64,000 bases of DNA from Methanocaldococcus bathoardescens (GTDB lineage Archaea > AGJL01 > Methanococci > Methanococcales > Methanocaldococcaceae). The position numbers and the translations under genes are program-made. The notes below the pieces were generated by a model. The model had not been told where the DNA came from and did no database searches. It was given only the letters and a program-made list of their open reading frames with translations. The stretch covers positions 496,001-560,000 of the forward strand of contig NZ_CP009149.1 of assembly GCF_000739065.1 (NCBI RefSeq), written 5' to 3'. This document shows, in pieces, positions 37,978-47,645 of this stretch (its first letter is position 1; every line of letters starts with the position of its first letter).

Positions 37978-39537
37978 ATGAAACCAACTGCTTATTTCTG
38001 TATGGAATTTGCAATCCATCAACCTTTAAAAACCTATGCTGGAGGGTTAGGATTTTTAGCCAGCTCACATTTTAGGGCTGCTAAAAGATTGAATCAACCT
38101 CTTGTGGGGGTTTCAATATTATGGAGTTATGGATATTACGACCAATTGAGAGATAGAGAAGGGAAAATGAAAGTTGAATATATAAGAAAATACTATGATT
38201 TTTTGGAAGATATTAATTTAAAAGTCCCAGTTACAATAAATAACAACACTGTATGGGTTAAAGCTTATAAATTAGAAGAAAATGTTTTTGGAACATGCCC
38301 TATTTATTTTCTAACAACAGATATTCCAGAAAATGATGATTTCTCAAGAACTATAACTCATAAATTGTATGATGCCAACAACATACTTCATATAGCTCAA
38401 CAGATTGTTTTGGGTATTGGAGGATATAAGGTTATAAAAGAATGTGAAAACGTAAAGCTTTTCCACATGAATGAGCCTCATCCTTTACCTTTAGTCTTTA
38501 AGATGATAGAAGAGTATGGACTTGAATATACAAGAGAACATGCTGTTTTCACTACTCACACACCTTTACCAGAAGGAAATGAAACCCAAGACATAAATTT
38601 ATTAAAATCCATGGGGTTCTTTGGAAATGTTGATGTAAAATTAGCTGAAAGATTGGGAGGAAATCCATTTAACTACACAGTTTGTGCCTTAAGAACTTGT
38701 AAGAGAGCCAATGCTGTCTCTAAAAAGCATAAAGAAGTCTGCGATAGAATGTGGAGTTGGGTTAAAGATAGATGTGAAATAATAGCTATAACAAATGCTC
38801 AAGATAGATACTATTGGCAAGACCCTGTTATTAGAGAGGCCGCAAAAAAATATGACATAGATATGTTGAGAGAGAGAAAAATGGAATTAAAAGAAATTTT
38901 GTTTGAGGAGGTTGCTGACCAAACTGGTAAATTGTTTAAGAAAGATAGATTAACTGTTGTTTGGGCAAGGAGATTCACAGCTTATAAAAGACCACATATA
39001 TTGCTTCATGATGAGATGAGATTACTCGAGTTATTAAAAAAGAAAAAAATACAGGTTATTTGGGCTGGAAAACCACATCCTAATGACCACAACATGATAG
39101 CAACATTCAATTGGATTGTATCAAAAACAAGGGATATGAAAGGAGCTACTATACTAACAGGTTATGAATTAAAGCTGAGTAAGATGTTAAAGCAGGGTTC
39201 AGATATATGGCTTAACACACCAAAACTAAATCATGAAGCTTCTGGAACATCTGGAATGACAGCATCTATGAATGCCTCTATTCACATGAGCACCTTAGAT
39301 GGATGGCATGTAGAATGGGCTAAGATGTATCCAGACGATAGCTTTACAATTGGTGATGGAGTTAGAGATGATGATGCCTATGTGGCTAACTGCATTTACA
39401 ATTTATTAGAAGAGGTTGCTGATATGTATGATACTGAAAGATGGTGGATGAAAGCTTGTAACTGCGTTAATCATATTGTCGAATATTTTGATGCTGAGAG
39501 AATGGCTAAAGAGTATGCTGAGAAACTCTATAAATAA
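37978..39537 (+). CDS. Alpha-glucan phosphorylase-like (GT35) protein lacking the PLP lysine
   Basis: 519 residues, short phosphorylase form: YFCMEFAIHQPLKTYAGGLG at the start, HMNEPHPLP, HTPLPEGNE, VWARRFTAYKRP and the closing EASGTSGMTASMNASIHM. In phosphorylases the last motif reads SGTSxMK, with Lys forming the Schiff base to pyridoxal phosphate; here that position is Thr. The DNA (GGAATGACAGCA) is unambiguous. Either the protein is not a phosphorylase, or it uses another residue. GAGGGAAACT precedes the ATG. Annotated as glycogen phosphorylase in relatives. Confidence 0.8.
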   Translation: MKPTAYFCMEFAIHQPLKTYAGGLGFLASSHFRAAKRLNQPLVGVSILWSYGYYDQLRDREGKMKVEYIRKYYDFLEDINLKVPVTINNNTVWVKAYKLEENVFGTCPIYFLTTDIPENDDFSRTITHKLYDANNILHIAQQIVLGIGGYKVIKECENVKLFHMNEPHPLPLVFKMIEEYGLEYTREHAVFTTHTPLPEGNETQDINLLKSMGFFGNVDVKLAERLGGNPFNYTVCALRTCKRANAVSKKHKEVCDRMWSWVKDRCEIIAITNAQDRYYWQDPVIREAAKKYDIDMLRERKMELKEILFEEVADQTGKLFKKDRLTVVWARRFTAYKRPHILLHDEMRLLELLKKKKIQVIWAGKPHPNDHNMIATFNWIVSKTRDMKGATILTGYELKLSKMLKQGSDIWLNTPKLNHEASGTSGMTASMNASIHMSTLDGWHVEWAKMYPDDSFTIGDGVRDDDAYVANCIYNLLEEVADMYDTERWWMKACNCVNHIVEYFDAERMAKEYAEKLYK

Positions 39538-39552
39538 AATTTTGGTGATTTA

Positions 39553-40242
39553 ATGATAATTTCCCACATCTCTTTAAGTGATAAAATAACTCTCCTAACT
39601 TATGGATGTAATTTTAAATGTAAATACTGCTTTTTCAAACCCTTATCTTGTAAAAAATATTCAGTAGATGAGATTTTAAATAAAATTTTAGAAGTTAATG
39701 AGAGTTATAGATTGAATAAAATTTTAATTGCTGGTGGTGAGCCAACATTACAAAAAGATTTACCTGAACTAACAAAACTATTAAAAGATGAAGGTTTTTA
39801 TCTTATGCTTTCTACAAATGGATATTATTTGAAAGATATGCTTGATAAACTTGAAGTTGATGAAATACATATTGATGTGAAGGCTTATGATGAAAATAAA
39901 CATATATATTTAACTTCCTGCTCTAACAAAAAAGTTTTAGATTGTATAAGTTATATAGGCAAAAATAAAGATGAGTTTAATTTTAAAGTTGAAATAGATA
40001 CAGTTTTAATTCCAAATATTGTTGATTTAGATGAAATTGAAAAAATAGCTAAGTTTTTAAGTAATTGGGATTTGCCTTATAGAATTACAGGATATGTAAA
40101 ATATAACAACAATTTAAATGCAGAAAAACCAAATGAAGCTAAAATATTAAAAGCAAAAGAAATTGCTTTAAAATATCTTTCCAATGTATCTTGCTCCTTA
40201 GATTTTAGGAGGCATAAAAAATCCAAAAAGATTATTATTTAA
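39553..40242 (+). CDS. Radical SAM protein
   Basis: 229 residues. The cluster motif is YGCNFKCKYCFF (Cys, three residues, Cys, two residues, Cys) about residue 20, then the GGE motif in IAGGEPTLQKDL, and a partial TIM barrel. It resembles activating enzymes of pyruvate formate-lyase type or anaerobic ribonucleotide reductase, but the client cannot be told. GGTGATTT precedes the ATG, 15 bases after the phosphorylase-like gene, so the two may be one operon. Confidence 0.87.
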   Translation: MIISHISLSDKITLLTYGCNFKCKYCFFKPLSCKKYSVDEILNKILEVNESYRLNKILIAGGEPTLQKDLPELTKLLKDEGFYLMLSTNGYYLKDMLDKLEVDEIHIDVKAYDENKHIYLTSCSNKKVLDCISYIGKNKDEFNFKVEIDTVLIPNIVDLDEIEKIAKFLSNWDLPYRITGYVKYNNNLNAEKPNEAKILKAKEIALKYLSNVSCSLDFRRHKKSKKIII

Positions 40243-40275
40243 TTATTTTTAATTTAATGTTAGTTCAGTTTATAA

Positions 40276-41703
40276 CTACTTCTCATCTTCTTTTATACCA
40301 ATAACTTCTAATATCTTAGCCCTAATTGCCTCTTCAACCAATTTCCTCAAAGCTTCTTTATCAGACACTGCTTTAAATATTCCTAAAGGAATTTTAGCAG
40401 CTGCAGCTGTTTGATGTCCTCCTCCACCAAATGCCTTATTTAATATCTCTCCAAGATTTAACCTTAAATCTTTAGTTCTTGCAGATATGTGAATTTCATC
40501 TCCAACAATTCCAAAGACGAATGTTGTAGAAATTCCTTCCATCTTTAATAAGAAATCAGCTGCTTTTGGTAGAGCATCTCTGTTGCTTATTTCACCAACA
40601 TAAGCTAAAGCTATATTTCCTTTAACAACTCTTCTATTCATTATTGCTCTTGCTAAAACTTCCATTACTTCAGTGGAAATTTCTGGATTCTCTATCATAT
40701 TTAAGAGAGTAGCATCTATATAGCCTTGAAGATAGGCAGCTGCTTCAAAATCTAATTTTGATGTTTCTCTTTTAAAGTAATCAGTATCTGATTGTATTCC
40801 ATAGAATAAAGCTGTTGCTAAGTTCCTTGACGGCTCTATTTCCAATTCCATAAGATATTGTGTTAAAATAGAAGCAGTAGCCCCAACCTCTGGTCTAATA
40901 TCCATATATTCAGCAGTTAAATCAGCATTATTGTGATGGTCTATAATTATATCAATGTTTGGAGGCTCTACTGGTAGTTGTTTTAATGTAGATGTATCTA
41001 CAACTGCAATAACACAATAGTCATTTATATCTATATCATTGATATTTAGAAGATTTACCCCCAATAAATTAACCATTGCTTTATTTTCATCATAGCCAAT
41101 ACTTCCTCCATAAGCAATGTCTGCATCAACACCCCATTTTTCAGCAATTGTTTTTAAAGCCATTGCACTTGCTATTGCATCAGGGTCTGGATTTACATGT
41201 GTTAATATTAGAAGAGGTGCTTTTTTCTCATCTTCAGTTTTTTCTAACCTTATGCATTTTTTCTTACCTTCTATTAATACAGATTTTAGCTGCATTAATT
41301 TTCTTTTTAATTTTGCATCTTCAACTTCCTTTGCAATATCCTTAGCTCCACTCTCTAAGATATTTATGATTTTATCTATATTTAACCCCATATAAAGCTC
41401 TGGATATCTTGGAATAGCCCTTGCAATTTTGTATGAGTTGGGGCTTAACTCACAAACTTTTTCAGCTATCCTTCTATTAACCTCTGGCTCGTTTGTTAAT
41501 ATTAATACAATATCCGCTTTATCAATTTCAGCTTTTTTTAATACTTCATCTTCAGTAGCATCACCAACAATCACTTTTACGCCTTCTTTTACCAAATCAT
41601 CAGCATCATCAATGTCTTTATCAATAATTGTTATAGGTTCTTTATTTTTAATAAAATTCACAACTTTTCTACCAAAAGAACCAAAACCTATTACGGTTAT
41701 CAT
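40276..41703 (-). CDS. RCK (TrkA-N) and DHH/DHHA1 fusion protein
   Basis: 475 residues. N-terminal RCK/TrkA-N domain (MITVIGFGSFGRKVVNFI; residues 1-110), then a DHH phosphoesterase: THVNPDPDAIASAMAL, VVDTSTLKQ, IIDHHNNAD, and a DHHA1 C-terminus GGGGHQTAAAAKIPLG. Members of this fold cleave short nucleotides, pAp or c-di-AMP; the RCK part would sense a nucleotide such as NAD(H) or c-di-AMP. Control of potassium or osmotic balance is an inference. GTGAT favours the ATG at 41703. Confidence 0.87.
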   Translation of the reverse strand: MITVIGFGSFGRKVVNFIKNKEPITIIDKDIDDADDLVKEGVKVIVGDATEDEVLKKAEIDKADIVLILTNEPEVNRRIAEKVCELSPNSYKIARAIPRYPELYMGLNIDKIINILESGAKDIAKEVEDAKLKRKLMQLKSVLIEGKKKCIRLEKTEDEKKAPLLILTHVNPDPDAIASAMALKTIAEKWGVDADIAYGGSIGYDENKAMVNLLGVNLLNINDIDINDYCVIAVVDTSTLKQLPVEPPNIDIIIDHHNNADLTAEYMDIRPEVGATASILTQYLMELEIEPSRNLATALFYGIQSDTDYFKRETSKLDFEAAAYLQGYIDATLLNMIENPEISTEVMEVLARAIMNRRVVKGNIALAYVGEISNRDALPKAADFLLKMEGISTTFVFGIVGDEIHISARTKDLRLNLGEILNKAFGGGGHQTAAAAKIPLGIFKAVSDKEALRKLVEEAIRAKILEVIGIKEDEK

Positions 41704-41848
41704 AGTCATCACGTAAAATATTTTGTTGTTTTAGTAAAACTAATCATTTAGTAAACTAATAATACTACAGTCCATTTTTAATTATCATACATAACATAAG
41801 CATATCTCCTATTACTTATCTAAGATGGTATATAAACCTTGCCTAAAA

Positions 41849-42565
41849 TTATTTTAAAAACTCTATCTCTATTTTGTCCTTTAAATAGTTTATTAATCTC
41901 TCAGCATATTTTAACTTTTTAATCTTTATTTCATCTCCTACAGCTATATCACTTTTTATATTAGGTCTTGAATATTTAGTTATATAAATTCCAAAATCCA
42001 TTCCTCCCAATATTAGCTTCTTAGCTTTGAAATAATAAGCTAAAAAACAGCATCTATCCCCATCTGTAAATCCACCAAAATTAATTACATTTTTTAAATT
42101 TAACTCTCTATAATTTGGTATTTGACAGCTTCCAATGATATTTTTTAGTTTTGGAACATACTCTTTAATTCTTTCAATATTATCTCCATGTGCATGAACT
42201 ACAATTATAGAGCCATTTTTATTACATTCAATTAGTGCTTCTAAATCTCCATCCAAATCTGAAACTATAATATCTGGAATTATGCCCTCTTCTAAAAATG
42301 CCTTACACGCTCCATCAGCCACTATTACAGGAAAATCTTTTCTTAATTCCTTCATAATTTTAATATGTTTTTTTATTGACGGTCCTGCACCAAAGATAAA
42401 AACTTCTCTACCTTCAATAATATCTTTAAGTTTATCAATAGGTATTGTATTAGCTTTCTCTAAAATATCATTTAAAATAACTGCACTTTCAACATCTTTA
42501 CTTTTATCAAATCCAAAATCGTCCATAATTTCATTGTAAAATATCTCCCACTCTCTCATGTCCAT
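41849..42565 (-). CDS. mptE: 6-hydroxymethyl-7,8-dihydropterin pyrophosphokinase (DUF115)
   Basis: Archaeal non-homologous counterpart of FolK, in methanopterin synthesis. 238 residues: VFIFGAGPSIKKHIKIM, VADGACKAFLEEGIIPDIIV, SDLDGD with metal-binding acids, VVHAHGDNIERIKEYVP and FGGFTDGDRCCFLA. Matches the M. jannaschii enzyme from memory. The start is uncertain between two ATGs two codons apart (42565 and 42559), both behind GTGAT. Divergent from mch, an enzyme that uses the finished cofactor. Confidence 0.9.
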   Translation of the reverse strand: MDMREWEIFYNEIMDDFGFDKSKDVESAVILNDILEKANTIPIDKLKDIIEGREVFIFGAGPSIKKHIKIMKELRKDFPVIVADGACKAFLEEGIIPDIIVSDLDGDLEALIECNKNGSIIVVHAHGDNIERIKEYVPKLKNIIGSCQIPNYRELNLKNVINFGGFTDGDRCCFLAYYFKAKKLILGGMDFGIYITKYSRPNIKSDIAVGDEIKIKKLKYAERLINYLKDKIEIEFLK

Positions 42566-42702
42566 ATTATCACATTTAGTTATTTGGTTACTATACTTAA
42601 ACAAATTCAAATCATAAACTATAAAAACGATATAACTACAACTTATATAGGATATAGCCACAAAAAAGCTATATAAAGCTATATGTTTTGTTTGGTGATA
42701 AG

Positions 42703-43674
42703 ATGTTGAGTGTAAACAAAAAAGCTTTAGAGATTGTAAATAAAATGATAGAGAACAAAGAAGAGTTAAATATTGACGTTATAAAATTAGAAAATGGAGC
42801 TACTGTTTTAGATTGTGGGGTTAATGTTCCTGGAAGCTGGGAAGCTGGGAAGTTATATACAAAAGTTTGTTTGGGAGGTTTAGCTCACGTTGGCATCTCC
42901 TTATCACCATGTGAATGTACTGGAATAAACCTTCCTTTTGTTAAAGTAAAAACATCACATCCAGCAATAGCTACATTAGGTGCTCAGAAAGCAGGTTGGG
43001 CAGTAAAAGTTGGAAAATACTTTGCTATGGGTTCAGGACCTGCAAGAGCTTTAGCTAAAAAACCAAAGAAAACTTATGAAGAAATTGGATACGAAGATGA
43101 TGCTGATGTTGCTGTTTTATGTTTAGAGGCATCAAAATTGCCAAATGAAGAAGTTGCTGATTATGTTGCTAAAGAATGTGGTGTTGAGCCAGAAAACGTT
43201 TATTTATTAGTTGCTCCAACAGCATCATTAGTTGGTTCAATTCAGATTAGTGGTAGAGTTGTTGAGAATGGAACATACAAAATGTTAGAAGTTTTAGAGT
43301 TTGATGTTACAAAGGTTAAATATGCAGCAGGTTTAGCTCCAATTGCTCCAATAATTGGTGATGATTTCGCTATGATGGGAGCTACAAACGATATGGTCTT
43401 GTATGGGGGAATAACATTCTACTACATTAAGAGCGATGAAAATGATGACATTGAAGGATTATGTAAAGCTCTTCCTTCATGCACCTCAAAAGACTATGGA
43501 AAGCCATTCATGGAAGTTTTCAAAGCAGCTGACTATGACTTCTACAAAATTGACAAAGGAATGTTTGCTCCAGCAGTTGTTGTAATTAATGATATGACAA
43601 ACGGTAAAGTTTATAGAGCTGGAAAAATTAACGCAGAAGTCCTTAAAAAATCATTAGGATGGACTGAGTTGTAA
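42703..43674 (+). CDS. mch: Methenyl-tetrahydromethanopterin cyclohydrolase
   Basis: Third step of CO2 reduction to methane: interconverts N5-formyl- and methenyl-H4MPT. 323 residues, as in relatives. Segments [52 protein letters not shown] and [16 protein letters not shown] are typical of Mch. GGTGAT lies before the ATG at 42703. Divergent from mptE. Confidence 0.97.
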   Translation: MLSVNKKALEIVNKMIENKEELNIDVIKLENGATVLDCGVNVPGSWEAGKLYTKVCLGGLAHVGISLSPCECTGINLPFVKVKTSHPAIATLGAQKAGWAVKVGKYFAMGSGPARALAKKPKKTYEEIGYEDDADVAVLCLEASKLPNEEVADYVAKECGVEPENVYLLVAPTASLVGSIQISGRVVENGTYKMLEVLEFDVTKVKYAAGLAPIAPIIGDDFAMMGATNDMVLYGGITFYYIKSDENDDIEGLCKALPSCTSKDYGKPFMEVFKAADYDFYKIDKGMFAPAVVVINDMTNGKVYRAGKINAEVLKKSLGWTEL

Positions 43675-43697
43675 ATTTGCTTAAATATTCGTTTTTA

Positions 43698-44483
43698 TTA
43701 TTCTTTAAGCTTTAAAATCTCAACTATATTTTTAAATCCTTCTTCTTCACTAACTACTCTTCCTCTAACTTCTCTCAAAATCCTTTGAATTGTAAATTTA
43801 TATCCTCTATTGTGTTTATGATAAATTTTTAATAATGGACAGCCATAAGATGCTTTAATTTCAATACCATTATTTTTTAATATCTCTCTTTCTTCATCTT
43901 TTGTTAAAGCAAAAAAAGATGGCAAATTAAACCTGAAAATTTCATTATCTTTATATAAAGCTAAATATCCAGAAGCTAATAAATCACCAAATATAACAAA
44001 TTCAGCATTAATTTTTTTAGCATAATCTATAACGGCATTTTCAACAATTTTATGGCATCTACCACAAGGATGATATCTTCCTTCAACTACTTTCTCATAA
44101 ACTTCCTTTAAATCAATATCTATAAACTCTAAATCTATGCCAATCTTCTTAGCTATGTTTTTGGCATTTTCTCTCATCTCATCTGTCATGATATATTCTG
44201 AATAGCAAGAAACTGCCTTCACATTAAAAATTTGCTTTGCTATTATTGTAGATGTTGAGCTATCAACTCCACCACTAAACGCAACAACTGCACTTGGTTT
44301 TTTATCAATAGAAACCTTATAAAACTCTTTATCTCCATTCAATCTCCTTATAATCATGTGTTTTAAAGCTTCTTTAAGCTCTATATCAATATCTAATCTT
44401 TCTAAAATTTCCAATGAATTTTTTAACCTCAATTCTTTAAGTTTCTGATTCACTTTCTCCTCTATAATCTTTTCAAACTCCAT
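43698..44483 (-). CDS. PP-loop ATP-utilising protein
   Basis: 261 residues from the ATG at 44483, preceded by GGGGGTT. The PP-loop is [14 protein letters not shown] about residue 70, then a Cys-rich [27 protein letters not shown] and a basic C-terminus. It belongs to the ATP pyrophosphatases (GuaA/TtuA/NAD synthetase group); sulfur transfer to tRNA is a possible role, but the usual full set of Cys pairs is not seen. Its start overlaps the end of trmY by 11 bases. Confidence 0.8.
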   Translation of the reverse strand: MEFEKIIEEKVNQKLKELRLKNSLEILERLDIDIELKEALKHMIIRRLNGDKEFYKVSIDKKPSAVVAFSGGVDSSTSTIIAKQIFNVKAVSCYSEYIMTDEMRENAKNIAKKIGIDLEFIDIDLKEVYEKVVEGRYHPCGRCHKIVENAVIDYAKKINAEFVIFGDLLASGYLALYKDNEIFRFNLPSFFALTKDEEREILKNNGIEIKASYGCPLLKIYHKHNRGYKFTIQRILREVRGRVVSEEEGFKNIVEILKLKE

Positions 44484-45090
44484 ATAACCCCCTTTTATCC
44501 AACACATTATGAATTATAGTTATGCAGTGATTTGCATGCAACTCTAATGGTGATAGGGATATTTTTTTAGCTCCAATTTCTTCCAAAAATTTCTCATCCT
44601 CTTCTCCAATCCCTATGTGGTCTCCAAGTATAAAGACAGGATTTTCTATATCAACATTCTCAACATCTTTACCATCTTTGTGTAAATAATAAATATTCTT
44701 CCCTTCATTCAACTTCTCCAAAATTAAATCTCTAAATCCTAACCTCTTTACATAAATTCCTGGTGTTGATTGATTCCAGCTCTTTCTTTCTTCTTCATAA
44801 AGTTCTTCAAATTTTTTAAGAGCTTTTTTTATAAATATGGCTATATTTCTCTCATCTGGTGAAACTTTTCTTAACTCGCTACCAACAAATTTTATACAAA
44901 CTGGTGGATTTGGTTGCCCATACAATACAGCATAAAAAATCACATCTCTTCTTATATCATGAGATAAAAAGAAAGCATCGCTAACACATCTGCAAAGTAA
45001 ATCCAACCTTCCACAACTTCCTGGCAAATCTTTTAAATTTATATCTGATGAAGTTATTGTTTTATTTGCTTTAAATATAAACTCCCTCAT
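44473..45090 (-). CDS. trmY: tRNA (pseudouridine54-N1)-methyltransferase
   Basis: 205-residue SPOUT methyltransferase (DUF358) that makes N1-methyl-pseudouridine at position 54 of t[57 protein letters not shown] and [13 protein letters not shown] are the family marks. GGAGGGATGTT precedes the ATG at 45090. In-frame codons further upstream come from the hairpin repeat in the leader. Overlaps the PP-loop gene. Confidence 0.93.
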   Translation of the reverse strand: MREFIFKANKTITSSDINLKDLPGSCGRLDLLCRCVSDAFFLSHDIRRDVIFYAVLYGQPNPPVCIKFVGSELRKVSPDERNIAIFIKKALKKFEELYEEERKSWNQSTPGIYVKRLGFRDLILEKLNEGKNIYYLHKDGKDVENVDIENPVFILGDHIGIGEEDEKFLEEIGAKKISLSPLELHANHCITIIHNVLDKRGLYGV

Positions 45091-45100
45091 AACATCCCTC

Positions 45101-45203
45101 CGAAACTTTAAGAAAGTTGAATGAAAATCAGAGATTTTCATAGCCCAAAGCTAACGCTTCGGTTTCATCAAAGCTAACACCTCCTCGCTTACGCTCAGAG
45201 GTG
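45101..45203. repeat. Hairpin repeat fragment related to type 1 elements
   Basis: On the minus strand this leader of trmY contains GATGAAACCGAAGCGTTAGC and a GAAAATC-TCT-GATTTTC hairpin, then ACTTTCTTAAAGTTTC. The same order and largely the same bases occur inside the type 1 element at 4628-4705. No terminal repeats are present. An extra hairpin, CACCTC with GAGGTG (45178-45203), follows. Confidence 0.65.
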
Positions 45204-45220
45204 AAAATTAAAAAATTCTC

Positions 45221-46066
45221 TCATAGCATTCCCCTTTTTAACCTCTCAGGAACTGGATTTCTTGGTATATTGTGGTAGAGTTCTAAAGCAATATCTACAA
45301 TATTTACACATCTATCTCCAAATCTCTCAATGTCCTTTAAAAACATACCAAATTGAACATAGAAGTTTAAATCCCCTCTTTTGTTTTCTAAAACTTTATT
45401 CAGCAATAACTCAAGATTTTTATGTAACTGCTCTTCAAGTTCATGAATTTTTGTTTCTTTTCTTTTGCTCTTAACAACATCTATGGCTTCAGTTAGCATC
45501 TCTTTAAGGATATTAAAGATTTCTCCAACTTCATTCTCAATATCTTCATCCAATTTAAGCCCATGAACTACCTCTTCAGCAATGTTTGCTATATAATCTC
45601 CCAATCTTTCAAGATTTGAAGCAATTGTGGCGAAAGCGTTTGCATAAGCTCCGGGTAGATATTTTAGAGCGTTCATTCCTAAGAGCATCCTAATTTCTTC
45701 TTCCATTTTATTTAATGCATAATCTTTAATGATTATATCTTCAGCTAATTTTTTATCGTGATTTTTTAAAGCAGTATAAACTAAATCTAAGTTATTTAAA
45801 AGTGTTTTTTCCATTTTTTCTAAGGTTGTTTTTATTTCTTTCATTAGGATGTATTCATCAAATTCTAAATTTATTTTATGCAATTTACTCATATCAACTA
45901 CATAAGGGTGTTTAACTATTTTTTCATCTATTAATGGCTTTAAAAGCTTAGCAACATATCTTCTACTTATTCCAAGTTTTTCAGCTATTTCATCCTGTGT
46001 TTCTGGCTCTTCTTCAATAATAACTCTTATTATCCCAGCTAAAGTAGCTTCTTTACCTCTCAACAT
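45221..46066 (-). CDS. PhoU-like regulator with N-terminal winged helix
   Basis: 281 residues from the ATG at 46066, which has GGGATATC before it; an ATG six codons further up lacks a ribosome site. N-terminal helix-turn-helix (TQDEIAEKLGISRRYVAKLL, about residues 24-50), then two three-helix PhoU-type bundles with metal-binding E/DxxxD motifs (NLERLGDYIANIAEEV and DIERFGDRCVNIVDIAL). Probably a phosphate or ion-transport regulator that acts at DNA. No pst genes are next to it. Confidence 0.85.
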   Translation of the reverse strand: MLRGKEATLAGIIRVIIEEEPETQDEIAEKLGISRRYVAKLLKPLIDEKIVKHPYVVDMSKLHKINLEFDEYILMKEIKTTLEKMEKTLLNNLDLVYTALKNHDKKLAEDIIIKDYALNKMEEEIRMLLGMNALKYLPGAYANAFATIASNLERLGDYIANIAEEVVHGLKLDEDIENEVGEIFNILKEMLTEAIDVVKSKRKETKIHELEEQLHKNLELLLNKVLENKRGDLNFYVQFGMFLKDIERFGDRCVNIVDIALELYHNIPRNPVPERLKRGML

Positions 46067-46198
46067 GATATCCCGTAAATTCATATTTTATGTAATTAAT
46101 TACCTAACTTTCTATAAATAGTTTTTTAAAAACCATAATTAAAAATAATTAAAAATACATCTTAATGTCAAATATTTCTATTTCAAAGTAAAAAATTT

Positions 46199-47524
46199 TT
46201 ATTCACCAAAATTAACCATAGATGAAGCAAAGTAAGGATTGGCTACTGCATGATTATGCAAATAACCAGCCAAAACCTTCCCATTAAAAATTCCATCTAA
46301 GTTATTAACAATTCCTCTCCCCCTTTCTATTTTATAAGCAAATCTCTCTTCTTTTATATTGACAAGCTTTGAATAATGAAACTCATGCCCCTTAAATTTC
46401 AATCCCTTCCTTCCAATTAAGCAATCCTCTAAAAATTCAGCTTTAACATAGCTAAGCCCTTGAACATTTTTAGTCATAACTGCTGAGCAATTTAGCAAGC
46501 CAACCATTGGCACATTATCAATTGATTTTGTTAAATACATCAAACCCCCACATTCTCCATAAATGTAGCCGTCAAATTCCCTAATACTTTCAATCATTTC
46601 TTTATTCTTGCTTAATTTTTCTTTAAAGAGTTCCGGATAACCCCCTCCAATATATAAGATATCTGCATCTGGAACTTCACTATCTTTTAATGGGCTAAAA
46701 AATTCTATTTTACCTTTATTTTCTTCTAAAGCATCAAAGTTATCCCAATAGTAAAAATTAAATACTTCATCATAAGCAACAGCTATTTTTTTGTAATTTT
46801 CATTAACTTCCCATAAAAAGACATTATCAATTTCTTCAAAATCCTCATCAGCTATTTCCACAATCTTATCCAAATCTAAATATTTTTCAACTAATTCTCC
46901 CCACAATTCTACTTTATTCTCTATCTCCTCTAAATTTTCTGGTGTTGGAACTAAGCCAAGATGCCTCCCTTCAACTTTAAAATCTTCATTCCTTGGGATG
47001 AAACCAATAATCTCAACATCTGGAAGATAATAACTCATTGCCTCCTTTAGCTTTTTTATATGCTTCTCACTTCTAACAAAATTGAAAATAACTCCTCTAA
47101 TTTTAACATTATCAAAACTCATAAAGCCTTTTATTATTGCTATGGCACTTCTTGTTAAACTCTTTGCATTTACAAGTAAGATTATTGGAGCATCTAATGC
47201 CTTGGCAACACTTGCTGTACTGCCAATATCATCTATTGCAGATATTCCCTCATAAAGCCCCCTAACTCCCTCAATAATACTTATATCCTTATCTTTTGAA
47301 TGTTTTTGAAAAAGATATTTTATTTGCTCTTTATTCATAAAAAAAGAATCTAAATTCCTTGATTTATTTCCAGTGGCTATTGTGTGATAGGTTGGGTCTA
47401 TGTAGTCAGGCCCAACTTTATAGCCTTGGACGTTATATTTTTTTGATAACGCCTTCATAATTCCAGTAGAGATAACTGTCTTTCCAACTTCACTTGATGT
47501 TCCAGCAATTACAACCCTCCTCAT
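46199..47524 (-). CDS. cfbB: Ni-sirohydrochlorin a,c-diamide synthase (CbiA-like)
   Basis: Amidates two side chains of Ni-sirohydrochlorin on the route to F430. 441 residues, CbiA/CobB type: [20 protein letters not shown] (P-loop), [20 protein letters not shown], then a glutamine amidotransferase domain with [12 protein letters not shown] (catalytic Cys near residue 325) and [12 protein letters not shown]. CfbB and cobyrinate synthase are not separable by motifs alone; a methanogen with cfbD near by supports CfbB. GGAGATAGCT precedes the ATG. Confidence 0.88.
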   Translation of the reverse strand: MRRVVIAGTSSEVGKTVISTGIMKALSKKYNVQGYKVGPDYIDPTYHTIATGNKSRNLDSFFMNKEQIKYLFQKHSKDKDISIIEGVRGLYEGISAIDDIGSTASVAKALDAPIILLVNAKSLTRSAIAIIKGFMSFDNVKIRGVIFNFVRSEKHIKKLKEAMSYYLPDVEIIGFIPRNEDFKVEGRHLGLVPTPENLEEIENKVELWGELVEKYLDLDKIVEIADEDFEEIDNVFLWEVNENYKKIAVAYDEVFNFYYWDNFDALEENKGKIEFFSPLKDSEVPDADILYIGGGYPELFKEKLSKNKEMIESIREFDGYIYGECGGLMYLTKSIDNVPMVGLLNCSAVMTKNVQGLSYVKAEFLEDCLIGRKGLKFKGHEFHYSKLVNIKEERFAYKIERGRGIVNNLDGIFNGKVLAGYLHNHAVANPYFASSMVNFGE

Positions 47525-47645
47525 AGCTATCTCCTACTTTTTATGTCTAAAATAATCTTTATTCATAAATATGATATGATGTTAAAAAAGGTTTATACGT
47601 TGTGAATTATATAACATTTACCATATACTTATCTAAGTGATATTG

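Noticed and set aside
45091-45141. Longer TrmY N-terminus
   Set aside because: The additional residues are read from hairpin repeat sequence, and a strong ribosome site precedes the ATG at 45090.
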